Shown here in pieces: positions 53,957 to 63,888 of a stretch of 64,000 bases of DNA. Source of the DNA: Alphaproteobacteria bacterium (GTDB lineage Bacteria > Pseudomonadota > Alphaproteobacteria > ATCC43930 > CGMCC-115725). Every line of letters begins with the position of its first letter. The first letter of the stretch is position 1. Location: assembly GCA_019240125.1 (NCBI GenBank), contig JAFAYW010000107.1, forward strand, positions 79,299 to 143,298, read 5' to 3'. The position numbers and the translations under genes are program-made. Below the pieces are notes generated by a model. It did not search any database and was not told where the DNA came from. It saw nothing but the letters and a program-made list of their open reading frames with translations.

Positions 53957-54937
53957 ATGGCTGAATACCAGAACATCTTCACCCGCGTGCAAGTGCTGGC
54001 TCCAGCGTATCCCGGCGCGCCGATGAGCGGCGCCGTCAGTGGACGTCGTGTCGGGCGCGGACGGTTTTCCTATTGGGCCGGCAAGCTCGGCGACGCGCAA
54101 CTTGGTCCGATCTACCTCGGATGGACCGGACTGACATCGCTGCTGTTCGGGTTCATCGCGTTCGAGATCATCGGGCTCAACATGTTTGCCTCGGTAAACT
54201 GGGATCCGATCCAGTTTGTCCGGCAGTTGCCGTGGCTGGCGCTGGAACCGCCGGCTCCGGCCAACGGTCTGCATATACCGCGCCTCAACGAAGGCGGCTG
54301 GTGGCTGATGGCCGGCTTTTTTCTGACCACATCGGTTCTGCTGTGGTGGGTGCGGATGTACCGTCGCGCCCGCGCCTTGGGCATGGGCACGCACGTCGCC
54401 TGGGCCTTTGCGTCAGCAATCTGGCTCTTCCTGGTGCTCGGCATCATCCGGCCGGTCTTCATGGGCAGCTTTGGTGAGGCGGTGCCGTTTGGTATCTTCC
54501 CGCACCTCGACTGGACCGCGGCGTTTTCAATCCGCTACGGCAATCTGTTCTATTGCCCGTTCCATATGCTGTCGATCGTCTTCCTCTACGGTTCGACGCT
54601 GCTATTCGCGATGCATGGCGCGACCATCCTGGCGGTCAGCCGGTTTGGCGGCGATCGCGAGCTCGAGCATATTGCCGATCGCGGCACCGCCGCCGAACGC
54701 GCCGCCCTCTTCTGGCGTTGGACGATGGGCTTCAACGCCACTTTCGAATCGCTCCATCGCTGGGCCTGGTGGTTTGCCGTGCTGTGTCCGCTGGTCGGCG
54801 GTATCGGCATCCTGCTCACCGGCACGGTTGTCGATAATTGGTACCTGTGGGCCGTGAAGCACGGCGTCGCGCCCTCCTATCCCGCGGTGTTTCCGCATGT
54901 GGTCGACCCTTCCACTCTGCCGGGAGCCCAACGATGA
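53957..54937 (+). CDS. pufM: Photosynthetic reaction centre M subunit
   Basis: Five-helix partner of PufL, 326 residues. It has the special-pair ligand His in [15 protein letters not shown], the QA-side [10 protein letters not shown], the iron-ligand Glu/His region [14 protein letters not shown] and [12 protein letters not shown]. Stop overlaps pufC as ATGA. Confidence 0.98.
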   Translation: MAEYQNIFTRVQVLAPAYPGAPMSGAVSGRRVGRGRFSYWAGKLGDAQLGPIYLGWTGLTSLLFGFIAFEIIGLNMFASVNWDPIQFVRQLPWLALEPPAPANGLHIPRLNEGGWWLMAGFFLTTSVLLWWVRMYRRARALGMGTHVAWAFASAIWLFLVLGIIRPVFMGSFGEAVPFGIFPHLDWTAAFSIRYGNLFYCPFHMLSIVFLYGSTLLFAMHGATILAVSRFGGDRELEHIADRGTAAERAALFWRWTMGFNATFESLHRWAWWFAVLCPLVGGIGILLTGTVVDNWYLWAVKHGVAPSYPAVFPHVVDPSTLPGAQR

Positions 54938-55953
54938 CGATCGGCATGCGCATCGGGATCGGCCTCGCTCTGCTGGTAGCGGTCGGGCTGGCCCTTACTC
55001 TGCAACGCCCACCCATCGACATCGTGCAACGCGGCTACCGCGGTTTGGGCATGGCCGAACTGACGACGCCGAAAGCGATCGCGGAAAAAACCGCCGCAAA
55101 CAAATTGCCGGACGAGCCGTACCCGGCACAGCCGGCGAGTGGGCCCAAAGCCTCCGAGCAGTTCAACAATGTAAAGGTGTTGGGCGATCTCGACGCCCAG
55201 GAGTTTCTGCGGCTGATGGCGGCAATCACGACCTGGGTATCGCCCGATCAGGGGTGCAATTACTGTCACAACCCTGACAATCTAGCCTCCGACGAGCTTT
55301 ACACGAAAGTCGTAGCGCGCCGGATGCTGCAGATGACGCAACGCATCAATAGCGCGTGGAAAGACCATGTCAGCACCACCGGTGTCACCTGCTATACCTG
55401 CCACCGCGGGCAACCGGTGCCGTCACAGGTCTGGTACAGCGCGCCGGGTCCGGCGCCCAGCCAGACCTTTGCCGGGAACCACGCCGGCAAGAACGCGCCC
55501 GCTCCACAGGCCGGTGACACGGCTCTGCCAAACGATCCCTTCACGCCGTTTTTCGCACACGACACCGACATCCGCGTCGTCTCCGCTACCGCCTTGCGTA
55601 CCACCGACAACCATTCGATCAAGCAGACCGAATGGACCTATGGGTTGATGATGCACTTTTCCCAGGCACTCGGGGTGAATTGTACCTACTGCCACAACAG
55701 TCGCGCCTTCACCGACTGGGATCAGAGCACGCCGCAACGCAACACGGCCTGGTATGGCATCCGGATGGTGCGCGATCTCGACCAGAACTATCTCGGGCCG
55801 TTGCATTCGACGTTTCCGGCAAACCGCCTCGGGCCGCTCGGCGACTCGCCAAAGGTCAATTGCGCGACTTGTCACCAGGGCGTGTACAAGCCACTCTTCG
55901 GTGCCAGCATGCTGACCGGCTTTCCCGAATTAGCCGCTGTGCCCAAACCCTAG
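54934..55953 (+). CDS. pufC: Tetrahaem cytochrome c subunit of the reaction centre
   Basis: Periplasmic electron donor to the special pair, 339 residues. Four haem motifs are seen: CNYCH (108-112), CYTCH (153-157), CTYCH (250-254) and CATCH (310-314). The N-terminus has one hydrophobic span (about residues 5-23) without any Cys there, so it lacks a lipobox and is probably held by an uncleaved signal anchor. The ATG overlaps the pufM stop. The 217 bases after it hold only a weak GC-rich stem and no gene. Confidence 0.97.
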   Translation: MTIGMRIGIGLALLVAVGLALTLQRPPIDIVQRGYRGLGMAELTTPKAIAEKTAANKLPDEPYPAQPASGPKASEQFNNVKVLGDLDAQEFLRLMAAITTWVSPDQGCNYCHNPDNLASDELYTKVVARRMLQMTQRINSAWKDHVSTTGVTCYTCHRGQPVPSQVWYSAPGPAPSQTFAGNHAGKNAPAPQAGDTALPNDPFTPFFAHDTDIRVVSATALRTTDNHSIKQTEWTYGLMMHFSQALGVNCTYCHNSRAFTDWDQSTPQRNTAWYGIRMVRDLDQNYLGPLHSTFPANRLGPLGDSPKVNCATCHQGVYKPLFGASMLTGFPELAAVPKP

Positions 55954-56170
55954 GATAGGCGGCCGCCCGGGTCCGCCATGCGCCCAATTACCCGATAACG
56001 GCTTTGGCTCCGGTCCCTTGACCAGCGGCAATTCTATATCGATGGTCGAAGGGTCGCGTGACGTTTCACTGCCTGGGGCAACAGGGTGGGAGACGTTCTC
56101 AGGACAGGAGATCGGCTCCGAGAGACGTCAGGACACTATGCGATGCGGTGGTGGCCTGGGGTAGCCCCAC

Positions 56171-57199
56171 TCAGGCGTGAGGCCCCGTCAAACGTGCGAC
56201 CTCCGCCTCAACCATCATCGACACCAGCTGATCGAAAGAAGTCTGCGGCTTCCAACCGAGTTTCTGGTGGGCCTTTGTCGCATCCCCGACCAACAGATCG
56301 ACCTCCGCCGGGCGGTAAAACGCAGCGTCAACGGCGACGACCGTTTTGCCGGTTTTCCGATCCGTCCCGACTTCGCTCTCGCCGCTGCCATGCCATTCCA
56401 GCTCGAAGTCGAGACATGTGGCTGCCGCGTTCAGAAACTCACGAACCGAGCGGGTATGACCGGTTGCCAGCACATAGTCATCAGCTTCCTGCGCATTCAG
56501 CATCAGCCACATTCCGACAACATAGTCTCCAGCAAAGCCCCAATCGCGCTTTGCATCGAGATTGCCCAGGTTCAATATCTCCATACGCCCCAGCCTGATG
56601 CTGGCCAATCCTATAACGGCTTTGCGAGTTACGAATTCCGGCCCTCTTAAAGGGGATTCGTGATTGAACAGAATTCCTGAGCATGCGAACATATTATACG
56701 CTTCGCGATAATTTCGCGTTATCCAATGGCCATAAAGCTTTGCAACGCCATACGGGCTTCGTGGATAAAAAGGCGTCGTCTCGGATTGCGGAACCTCCAT
56801 GACCTTGCCATACATTTCGGATGTCGATGCCTGATAAAAGCGCGTATGGGCGCTGTAGTTACGAATCGCCTCTAAAATCCGGCATACACCGACGGCGTCA
56901 ATCTCAGCGGTATAAATTGCCTGCTCGAACGAAGTCCCGACATAGCTCTGCGCGGCAAGATTATAAATTTCGTCGACCTGAATCCTGGAAACCAGCCTGG
57001 CGACATTTGATTCTTCAGCGAGCTCCAGGTAAACAAGCTCGACATCGCGCTCAATACCGAGGTGGCGAAAGCGCCAATGATCTGCTGATGCAGTGCGGCG
57101 TACGCCGCAATAGACCTTGTAGTCTTTCTGCAGAAGGAATTGTGCGAGGTATGCCCCGTCCTGGCCGCCAGCCCCGATAATTAGTGCTGATTTTTTCAT
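56171..57199 (-). CDS. gmd: GDP-mannose 4,6-dehydratase
   Basis: Converts GDP-mannose to GDP-4-keto-6-deoxymannose for surface glycans. The 342-residue short-chain dehydrogenase has the NAD(P) motif ALIIGAGGQDGAYLAQFLL, the catalytic Thr/Ser-Glu segment YQASTSEMYGKV, and the YxxxK pair in SPYGVAKLYGHW, followed by FNHESPLRGPEFVTRK. It is the first gene past the puf operon, on the opposite strand, and begins the glycan locus. Confidence 0.93.
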   Translation of the reverse strand: MKKSALIIGAGGQDGAYLAQFLLQKDYKVYCGVRRTASADHWRFRHLGIERDVELVYLELAEESNVARLVSRIQVDEIYNLAAQSYVGTSFEQAIYTAEIDAVGVCRILEAIRNYSAHTRFYQASTSEMYGKVMEVPQSETTPFYPRSPYGVAKLYGHWITRNYREAYNMFACSGILFNHESPLRGPEFVTRKAVIGLASIRLGRMEILNLGNLDAKRDWGFAGDYVVGMWLMLNAQEADDYVLATGHTRSVREFLNAAATCLDFELEWHGSGESEVGTDRKTGKTVVAVDAAFYRPAEVDLLVGDATKAHQKLGWKPQTSFDQLVSMMVEAEVARLTGPHA

Positions 57200-57265
57200 T
57201 GGTGCCTCGTTGCGTCGGCTGAGGATACCCTTGATGCTGTCACGTCGTGACTGATCGAGCCATGG

Positions 57266-58501
57266 TCACACGATCTCGATCTCAGGAAATGGAAAGATCA
57301 TCCTACCGCCGTTCGCTAAAAACTCGGCTTCGCGCTGGACAATCCCGTTTTTGAAATGCCACGGTAAAACCAGGAAATAATCCGGGTTCATCGCTCGTGC
57401 TTCCGCCTCGGAAATAATAGGGATCGAGGTTCCGGGCGTATATGTCCCGAACTTGTCTGGATTGACATCGGCGATGGCCGCCACCTCGGCAGTGGTAACA
57501 TGACAGAACTGTAGCATCACGTTACCCTTGGTCGAGGCACCATACCCTAAAACCCGTTTGCCATCGGCAGCGAGCACTTTCAGAAGTCGCATCAGATCAT
57601 CGCGATGCCGATAGACACGCTCCTCGAAATCGCGATACGGTCGTGGCGTACTCAACCCCATACGATCTTCCTGTTCGAGCAACCAGTCGATGACCCGCGG
57701 CGATCCTTCGCGAGGGTCATTCTTCCGTACGGCAGTGACTGCGAAGCTTCCGCCGTTTACCGTATTCATCGTGACATCGATCGCTCGGAGTCCGGCTGCA
57801 TTGAGTATGCGTTGCACCACTGCCAGTGAATAGTACTCAAGATGCTCGTGGCACACCGTGTCGTAGCTGGTCATCCTGAGCATAGAGGGCATATAGCTTT
57901 GCTCGAAATGCCAGATGCCGCCCGGAGCCAGAATCTGCTCAATCTGTCTGGCAAATGAAATGGGATCCTCTAGATCATAGAACATCGCGATAGACGTGAC
58001 GATCTTTGCCGGCGGACAGCCCTTGCTGAGGTAGGTTTGGGCTGAGAAGAAATCAGGTATCAATACAATGTCATCAGTATAGAATTGACTGAATTTCTGT
58101 CCCGTAGGATCCATGCCGGTCTTGCGCAGCCCGCTTGTCTTGTACGATTTCAACGATGTGGCGTCATTGGAGCCGATATCCAACACTGCATCACCGGGCG
58201 AGAGCGCGGCAAACCGTTCCAAGTGATGAATTTTCTGCGAGAGGTGGGCGACCATGCTCTGGTTGAGCCCCGAGCGATAGCCGTATGTATCGCCGTACAT
58301 TTCACCGAGATCGTACGAATGTGAGAGTTGCAGAAGCCCGGAATCCGGGCACCAAACCAGGCGCAGCGGGCCAGACGTTATCTTGGCATCAGGGGTGCGC
58401 GGGAAGACGCCTGTGAGGGCTTGCTCGCCGAGATCGAGGACCGGGATGAGCTTCGTACCGCCGCCGACGCGACAGCTTACGAGAGGGGTCGGAGGGCTCA
58501 T
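57266..58501 (-). CDS. SAM-dependent sugar C-methyltransferase-like protein (TylCIII/NovU type)
   Basis: About 411 residues in three parts: an N-terminal part resembling the zinc-binding domain of NDP-hexose C-methyltransferases, a central SAM-binding domain with AVLDIGSNDATSLKSY, then the C-terminal domain with VLGYGASTKGNVMLQFC. In the N-terminal part two of the usual four zinc cysteines are missing (SCRVGG and WCPDSG in place of CxxC pairs). ATG at 58501 was chosen for its AAGGAG site; an upstream start at 58534 is possible. Next to gmd, a role in deoxysugar modification is plausible. Confidence 0.8.
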   Translation of the reverse strand: MSPPTPLVSCRVGGGTKLIPVLDLGEQALTGVFPRTPDAKITSGPLRLVWCPDSGLLQLSHSYDLGEMYGDTYGYRSGLNQSMVAHLSQKIHHLERFAALSPGDAVLDIGSNDATSLKSYKTSGLRKTGMDPTGQKFSQFYTDDIVLIPDFFSAQTYLSKGCPPAKIVTSIAMFYDLEDPISFARQIEQILAPGGIWHFEQSYMPSMLRMTSYDTVCHEHLEYYSLAVVQRILNAAGLRAIDVTMNTVNGGSFAVTAVRKNDPREGSPRVIDWLLEQEDRMGLSTPRPYRDFEERVYRHRDDLMRLLKVLAADGKRVLGYGASTKGNVMLQFCHVTTAEVAAIADVNPDKFGTYTPGTSIPIISEAEARAMNPDYFLVLPWHFKNGIVQREAEFLANGGRMIFPFPEIEIV

Positions 58502-59077
58502 CAATATCTCCTTAAATGCGGAGCAAGCTGGCACAACGCTATGGCTCCAACGCGGTCGCCCGCTTCAGTCATGGGCGTCATTTACGACAGTCGGCCGATT
58601 ACCGCAACCCATGCACCGAAGCTGGCAAGCCAGTGCCGAATGCTACCGCGTTGAGGCCTCTGCGTTGTTTCACCCTTACAAACCCTGCTTGCTATGGTGT
58701 CGGAAATGGGGGAAGTATCGGCATCCGTGAGCGCCGAATGTCCCGGTGCGGTGATCTGGCGCGGCGCGCTGACGGACGCGACATCGGGCATGGTGTCAAT
58801 CAACTTCACGTGTTATCCGCGCGCGCCGAACAGCGGCTCACCGGACGCCACTCGAGTTCCTCATTGGGCTTCAGATACGCCGAACGTCCCTGAACCGGCT
58901 CGACCGACTGGTGACGAAACGTGCTCCGAAGCGGGGAGCACGGGCCAGGGTATTGTGACACCTGCGCGAGATGACCAGCCTGTTACGCCTCGCTATCCGC
59001 AATCGCCGACAGTGCCACAATTCCGATTTCCTGGACACCGATGTCGCACTTGCTGCGCTCGCTGCCTGCACGCCCAC
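58502..59077. other. 576-base gap without a convincing gene; one strong hairpin
   Basis: Short ORFs exist on both strands but none has a good start or recognisable product. A perfect 8-bp inverted repeat lies at 58920-58927/58935-58942 with a seven-base loop and no T-run. It may be the upstream region of the methyltransferase, or decayed sequence. Confidence 0.5.
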
Positions 59078-60637
59078 TTAGCAAACCGACCCATCGGCCG
59101 CTGCCACTAAGCCGTCACCGAGTTCAAACACCGAGTTCAAATCAATGGAGGGCCCAAAAAGGTCTCCGTAATCGGCCTGCGCGAATGCATCGTACCACTC
59201 CAGGAAAGCGGCCACTTCCGGATTCGTCCGAAGAAGAAATTTCGACCGTGCGATAGGGTCGAAATACCACGCGAGCCGCATCGACGGAGTGAGGTGAGCG
59301 GCGACATCCGGCACACTCAATTGCCGCGCATATACGGCCATTGCGGGGGAACCCATCAACCGTTTGGCACGTGCGTCGGCGCGGCGACCAACCCTGACAA
59401 TCCAGTCAACCAGATTCCTGCGGCCGTCAGCCGTCGCCAGTCTTTTGTTGACGCGCGCGGAGGTCGCGACACTTATGAGTTCGTCCGTGCAAGGAAGACC
59501 GAACCAGTCTGCGTCGGCCGAGGGCATCTGAATGATGGCATCGCCGATGATCTTGTTGAACTCGCCGATGAACTTCTCCTGGAGACGGTCCATCCGAAAA
59601 TGATCGTGATAACGCCGTAACCCCCTCTCGCTCAGGTCGGCTCGCAGAACGTCGTCATTCAACAGCTGTTGGAGCCGAGATACCAGTTCATCATTGTGAT
59701 CTGCGAATAGAGCCGCGCCGGCGCATGTCTCGGGAAGAGCACCTTTTCGCGAGCTCAACACGGGCAGGCCGAAACCCATGGCTTCCACTACGGGAACGCA
59801 AAAGCCCTCATGCTGACTGACGGTCCATAGAACATCGCTGTGCCGATACAACGTGGCCAGCTTCGACGCCGATACATACTGATGCCAGACGACGGTCTCT
59901 TGGAGATGGTACTCCGCGACCAGCGCTTCAACGAGCGCCGTGTAACTCCCGAGGCGAGGATCTTTGCCGCCCGCTATATGCAGCCGCACGCCTGCAGCCC
60001 CTTGGTCCCGCAGCTTGCCAAGAGCGGGGATCATCAGTTCCAGCGCCTTGTTCGGTACCATCCGGCCCACGGTCATGATGTTGAACCATGCCTGGTCAAG
60101 TTGGACTCTGGTCTCTGGATCATCAGGACTTCCCAACAGCTCGGAAGTTCTATGCATAGGCGCTATTGTGGAGATGGGGACCCCGCCCGGGAGAAGTGGT
60201 CTGATGTCACTTGCGTTAAAATCAGAATCATTAAGCACCCACGCCAGGGGAAGTTGACAAACATGGCGCAGCCCATCGCGGGCGCGTTTGCAGGCGAGCG
60301 CGAAGTCCTTTGAGTAACGAGCCATAAACCGTGGCGGGGTCAGGTTGTGATACTTCAAGACCAGCCGACCGGGAAACCCGCGCAACAAACACATTGCGGC
60401 CGGATCATCTACGCAGTAATGGTAGATTAAAACATCATCTGGAGAATCCAGGAATAACGGAATATCGGCATAGCAGAATATCGGAAACGGATGCCGCGTT
60501 TCTCCTGTTTGAGTATAGATATTACATTCATAACCTTCATGATTCAAAATAAGATACATGCCAACGACATCATTCCCGATCGCGTCATGCGGCGACAGGT
60601 CGGGTACCACAAGTCCAACTCGCATCGGCCGGGTCAT
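59078..60637 (-). CDS. Glycosyltransferase, GT4 (GT-B fold)
   Basis: Transfers a sugar from an activated donor, probably in surface polysaccharide synthesis. The 519 residues show a GT-B N-terminal domain (MRVGLVVPDLSPHDAIGNDV) and the GT4 donor-binding region: TVGRMVPNKALELMIPAL and the E-x7-E motif in SQHEGFCVPVVEAMGFGLPV. The last about 120 residues are not recognised. Its ATG overlaps the stop of the next gene upstream (TAATG). Confidence 0.85.
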   Translation of the reverse strand: MTRPMRVGLVVPDLSPHDAIGNDVVGMYLILNHEGYECNIYTQTGETRHPFPIFCYADIPLFLDSPDDVLIYHYCVDDPAAMCLLRGFPGRLVLKYHNLTPPRFMARYSKDFALACKRARDGLRHVCQLPLAWVLNDSDFNASDIRPLLPGGVPISTIAPMHRTSELLGSPDDPETRVQLDQAWFNIMTVGRMVPNKALELMIPALGKLRDQGAAGVRLHIAGGKDPRLGSYTALVEALVAEYHLQETVVWHQYVSASKLATLYRHSDVLWTVSQHEGFCVPVVEAMGFGLPVLSSRKGALPETCAGAALFADHNDELVSRLQQLLNDDVLRADLSERGLRRYHDHFRMDRLQEKFIGEFNKIIGDAIIQMPSADADWFGLPCTDELISVATSARVNKRLATADGRRNLVDWIVRVGRRADARAKRLMGSPAMAVYARQLSVPDVAAHLTPSMRLAWYFDPIARSKFLLRTNPEVAAFLEWYDAFAQADYGDLFGPSIDLNSVFELGDGLVAAADGSVC

Positions 60638-62967
60638 TACGTTCTGGAACTTATGTCAGCGTGAAGTCGCGAGATGGCTATCGATGTGCAGTTGGTGTCT
60701 GCATCCGTCAGGCACGATAACGCTCGGGATTGCCGGTCTACGACCTGAGCTCGGTTCCGAAGCACATTATGAAGAGTGTCGATAAAGGCGCCCAGGTCTA
60801 ATGAGCGGCAAAGAGCGAGACTATCCGCCCTGTCGCCTAGCCTGTCGGTAATAGCCGGTAAACGAGTCGAGACAACAGGTACATTGTGCTTCAGCGCCTC
60901 TATTATCGGCTGCGGCGGTGTCGCCTCGAACTCAGAGGTGACACAAAGAACAGCAGCGTTGGCATACATCCATCTGATATCACACGGTTTCAGATCATCA
61001 AATACGATGATGTGCGACTTCAAATTATGCAGGTCGGCCAGCTCTCCAACACCAGGTATTCGTCCTAGAGCGTCGGTAAGCACGAGTGCGAGGTCCGGGT
61101 GTTGCAGTCGTATCGCCGCAAAAACTTGGAGCATGAATGCGTAGTTCTTGCTAGGCGCATTTACGGCGGGATAGAACAGGAAGGGTCGTTTTGCAATTCG
61201 CGAATTAAATTCGGGCTCTCGCCACGTGTGGAGAGGAACGCGGTTCGGGCTCGCAATGGCGTCAGCCATCACAACAACTTTGCCCTCAACCTTGTTGCCA
61301 AGGGAGTCAGCGGCCAGGATGCAACGCTTTGTATAGTCAGACGAGGCGATAATCAGCTTCGACGACGCCAGGGATGCGCAGGTGACGTCTTCAAATTCTA
61401 AATCTTGTTCTCTCTCAAAGGGAAATGCATATCTACGCTCGCCTAGCGGCTGATATTCCCCTACATACGTTATGCGCTCGGCCTTACAAAGCAGCGCCTC
61501 AGGGAAGCGATTTGGATGCGGGATCAGGATCGTCTCGACATCTGACCGTCGATTAAGCTCTGCGATGACGTCAAGACGCGCGATACGCTCGGCCAGTACG
61601 GTAGAAGGTATTCCGGGCATTGGTATCGTACGCAACTCGACACGGTCGGTTGCGATCAGGTCGGCGAACAGATCAAGCATGAGTGCTTTTGCCGGGTCCA
61701 GGCAAGTTAAGAGGACGCGATGCTTCGTGCCAGTTGCGACCGATCTTATGAGCCGTTCCATGGCTCGCCCAATCCGATCGAACGCTATTGCTTCGGGACC
61801 ATCTCGCTCGAACATGCCACTGTCATGCAGGAGAACAGCGAACCGAGTGGGCGGCGTCGTCGTGTCGTAGGTGCCAGCGGCGCCCCGCAGGACGCGGTGC
61901 TGAACGGTGAAGGCCGCTTTGCGCTGGGGTGCTTCGTCGAGCAACCGGGTGAATACTTGCGCAAACTGCGGCTGTACGATCGCTCTGTCGTAGCGTCGTC
62001 GGACAGGCTCCTGAGCTGATATAATTTCGGAAACAAACGTATTATCGCTATCCAGCAGAGCCTTCAGCTTTGTCTCGCCAATTATCGGATTCGTGACGAG
62101 ACCTGGAGTTCTGCCGCCGTAAAAGCGCGCCAATAAAGAACCCGGCGCATATAACACCGGCCCCCCGATCTCCATCATCTCTATAGGGGTTAGGTAACAG
62201 ACCTGATCGGTGTAATTGTATAGAAATCCCGATGAAGTTGCGTAGCTGCGCAATAACTCGGCGCGCGGCAATGCTCCTATAATAGAAGCGTCTACCGGAT
62301 GGGTCCTCTGGGGACCGGTTATTTCAAATATCTTCTGAGGATACTGAGCCCGGAACGTGGAATAAGCAGCGGCGTAGTATGGATTCTCAATGTTAGGGAT
62401 ATGCGTCGAAATGCGACGCCGATGCGCAGTGTGGTGCCAAATTCCTGTGTAGGTAAAGACATCGTCGGCAAGTTGATACGGAACAGCCTCCTCGCAGAGC
62501 GCAGTAAACCATGCGTGCTCTCGATCCAGCGTTTCCGCGGCGAACGGCACGACGCAGAAATTGTCCCTCGCGATTAGTTTTTCCCAAAAGCCGAATTCAA
62601 TTATCTTTTCGGATAGCGAGTAAGGCTGGCCATACACACGGTAGATGATTGGGCCATCATAGGCTTCCATAAATGATTGAAGCCACAATGCGCTGATTGT
62701 GACTATCGCGTGGTCGAAGAACGTATTGAGGATTTCTGAAATTTCAGGCGTAATCTTATTATAAAAGAAGTTGTAATTTAACAGTGTTTCGAATATCTCG
62801 TTGGGCAGGGTTGTCGGTTGATCAACGTCAACGGTACGGTCGGCGGATTGATCGTAGATCGGTGACAGGTAGGCGGGGCTGAATACTTCATAGCCGAGGG
62901 CGCGTAGCTGAGCTAACTCGGTGCTTCTGAGCACCTTGTGCATGCCAAACCAGAAGATTCGCTTCAT
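60637..62967 (-). CDS. Large two-part glycosyltransferase-like protein
   Basis: 776 residues. The first about 370 residues (start MKRIFWFGMHKVLRSTELAQ) have no motif I can name. The second half looks like a GT-B glycosyltransferase: FLFYPAVNAPSKNYAFMLQV, VFDDLKPCDIRWMYANA, and an acceptor/donor region SEFEATPPQPIIEALKHNVPVV that substitutes for the classical E-x7-E. It is coupled to the GT4 gene by a shared base and starts 12 bases after the TPR gene. Base composition is clearly more AT-rich than the photosynthesis genes, suggesting separate history. Confidence 0.7.
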   Translation of the reverse strand: MKRIFWFGMHKVLRSTELAQLRALGYEVFSPAYLSPIYDQSADRTVDVDQPTTLPNEIFETLLNYNFFYNKITPEISEILNTFFDHAIVTISALWLQSFMEAYDGPIIYRVYGQPYSLSEKIIEFGFWEKLIARDNFCVVPFAAETLDREHAWFTALCEEAVPYQLADDVFTYTGIWHHTAHRRRISTHIPNIENPYYAAAYSTFRAQYPQKIFEITGPQRTHPVDASIIGALPRAELLRSYATSSGFLYNYTDQVCYLTPIEMMEIGGPVLYAPGSLLARFYGGRTPGLVTNPIIGETKLKALLDSDNTFVSEIISAQEPVRRRYDRAIVQPQFAQVFTRLLDEAPQRKAAFTVQHRVLRGAAGTYDTTTPPTRFAVLLHDSGMFERDGPEAIAFDRIGRAMERLIRSVATGTKHRVLLTCLDPAKALMLDLFADLIATDRVELRTIPMPGIPSTVLAERIARLDVIAELNRRSDVETILIPHPNRFPEALLCKAERITYVGEYQPLGERRYAFPFEREQDLEFEDVTCASLASSKLIIASSDYTKRCILAADSLGNKVEGKVVVMADAIASPNRVPLHTWREPEFNSRIAKRPFLFYPAVNAPSKNYAFMLQVFAAIRLQHPDLALVLTDALGRIPGVGELADLHNLKSHIIVFDDLKPCDIRWMYANAAVLCVTSEFEATPPQPIIEALKHNVPVVSTRLPAITDRLGDRADSLALCRSLDLGAFIDTLHNVLRNRAQVVDRQSRALSCLTDADTNCTSIAISRLHADISSRT

Positions 62968-62979
62968 AAGATGTGCGCT

Positions 62980-63888
62980 TTATTGCCGGACAGTCGAGCG
63001 TAAGTGGTTATCATGATGCTGAATAGCAGCGTGAAAACTGAGTATCGCTCGATGGTAATTCGGGACGAGACCGAGTTGTATTGGTTGGGTGGCCGTCGCG
63101 CAGATATCACTCATGAGCTTATTGATAACTTCACTCTCCTCCTTTCGGTTTGAGATAGCGGCGATCGCATGGGAATCTCGGGATCCTGCGTTAATAGCTG
63201 CGCTGTAATAAGACAATGCAGCCTCAGCCTTTCCAGATTTGGCGAAGAGATGTCCGAGTTGAAGATTAACTTCCGGGTCGGCCGGGGATATATTAAGGGC
63301 ACCGACATAAGCCCGCTCCGACCCGATCAGGTCTCCGGCTTCCTTTCGAACGTTGCCGAGTTGAATCCAGTATTGCAAGGCCTGAGGTACCTTCTTCAGA
63401 CCCTCGTCATACGCATCGGCCGCGGCCGCCCAATCCCCGGCGTCGCGCAGACGGTCACCTAATCCAAACAGGCGGCGGCCCTCGGCTGCTGAGTCGGCGT
63501 GATTAGTGTCGATTATATTAAGCTCAGCCCGCTGGCTCGGCTGCCGAACATGGGCATCGGCGGAGCCACGGTCGCGCGCCAGGTCGTAGAAAAGCTGCAT
63601 CCGAACCGGATCGCTCCGCAACCGGTAGAGATGCCCCAACTGCACGAGCAAGTCGGCGTCTTTAGGATTGATCGCCAGCGCGCGCCCGTACGCATGTTCG
63701 GCTGCGGCCAGGTCGCCAGCCTCCTTGGCCGCATGACCATATTGCACCCACATCTCAAAACACTCCGGGGCCGCTTTGAGGCCGCGCCTGTATGTCGCGG
63801 CAGCTTGCGCCCAGAGTTTGCTGTCACGCAGCTTGTCGGCTTTCGCAAAACTGTATCTGGCCCACTCTCGCGCGATCGGACTGAACAA
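62980..63888 (-). CDS. TPR-repeat protein
   Basis: About 302 residues with several tetratricopeptide-like helical pairs. Two blocks repeat the pattern AAxAYxxGLKxxPxxxxxWxQxGxxxKEAGDL, at about residues 25-60 and 155-190, each followed by xxAERAYxxALxIxPxDxxxxxQLGHL. Such proteins often scaffold glycan synthesis. The start is uncertain: the first usable codon is TTG at 63888, and the frame stays open to the right edge, so the gene may extend beyond 64000. Confidence 0.72.
   Translation of the reverse strand: MFSPIAREWARYSFAKADKLRDSKLWAQAAATYRRGLKAAPECFEMWVQYGHAAKEAGDLAAAEHAYGRALAINPKDADLLVQLGHLYRLRSDPVRMQLFYDLARDRGSADAHVRQPSQRAELNIIDTNHADSAAEGRRLFGLGDRLRDAGDWAAAADAYDEGLKKVPQALQYWIQLGNVRKEAGDLIGSERAYVGALNISPADPEVNLQLGHLFAKSGKAEAALSYYSAAINAGSRDSHAIAAISNRKEESEVINKLMSDICATATQPIQLGLVPNYHRAILSFHAAIQHHDNHLRSTVRQ

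Noticed and set aside
55954..56020. Rho-independent terminator after pufC
   Set aside because: A GGCGG/CCGCC stem can form but no T-run follows.
58694..59110. 138-codon plus-strand ORF in the gap between methyltransferase and GT4
   Set aside because: Cys/Pro/Arg-rich without motif, poor start context, and it overlaps the GT4 3' end.
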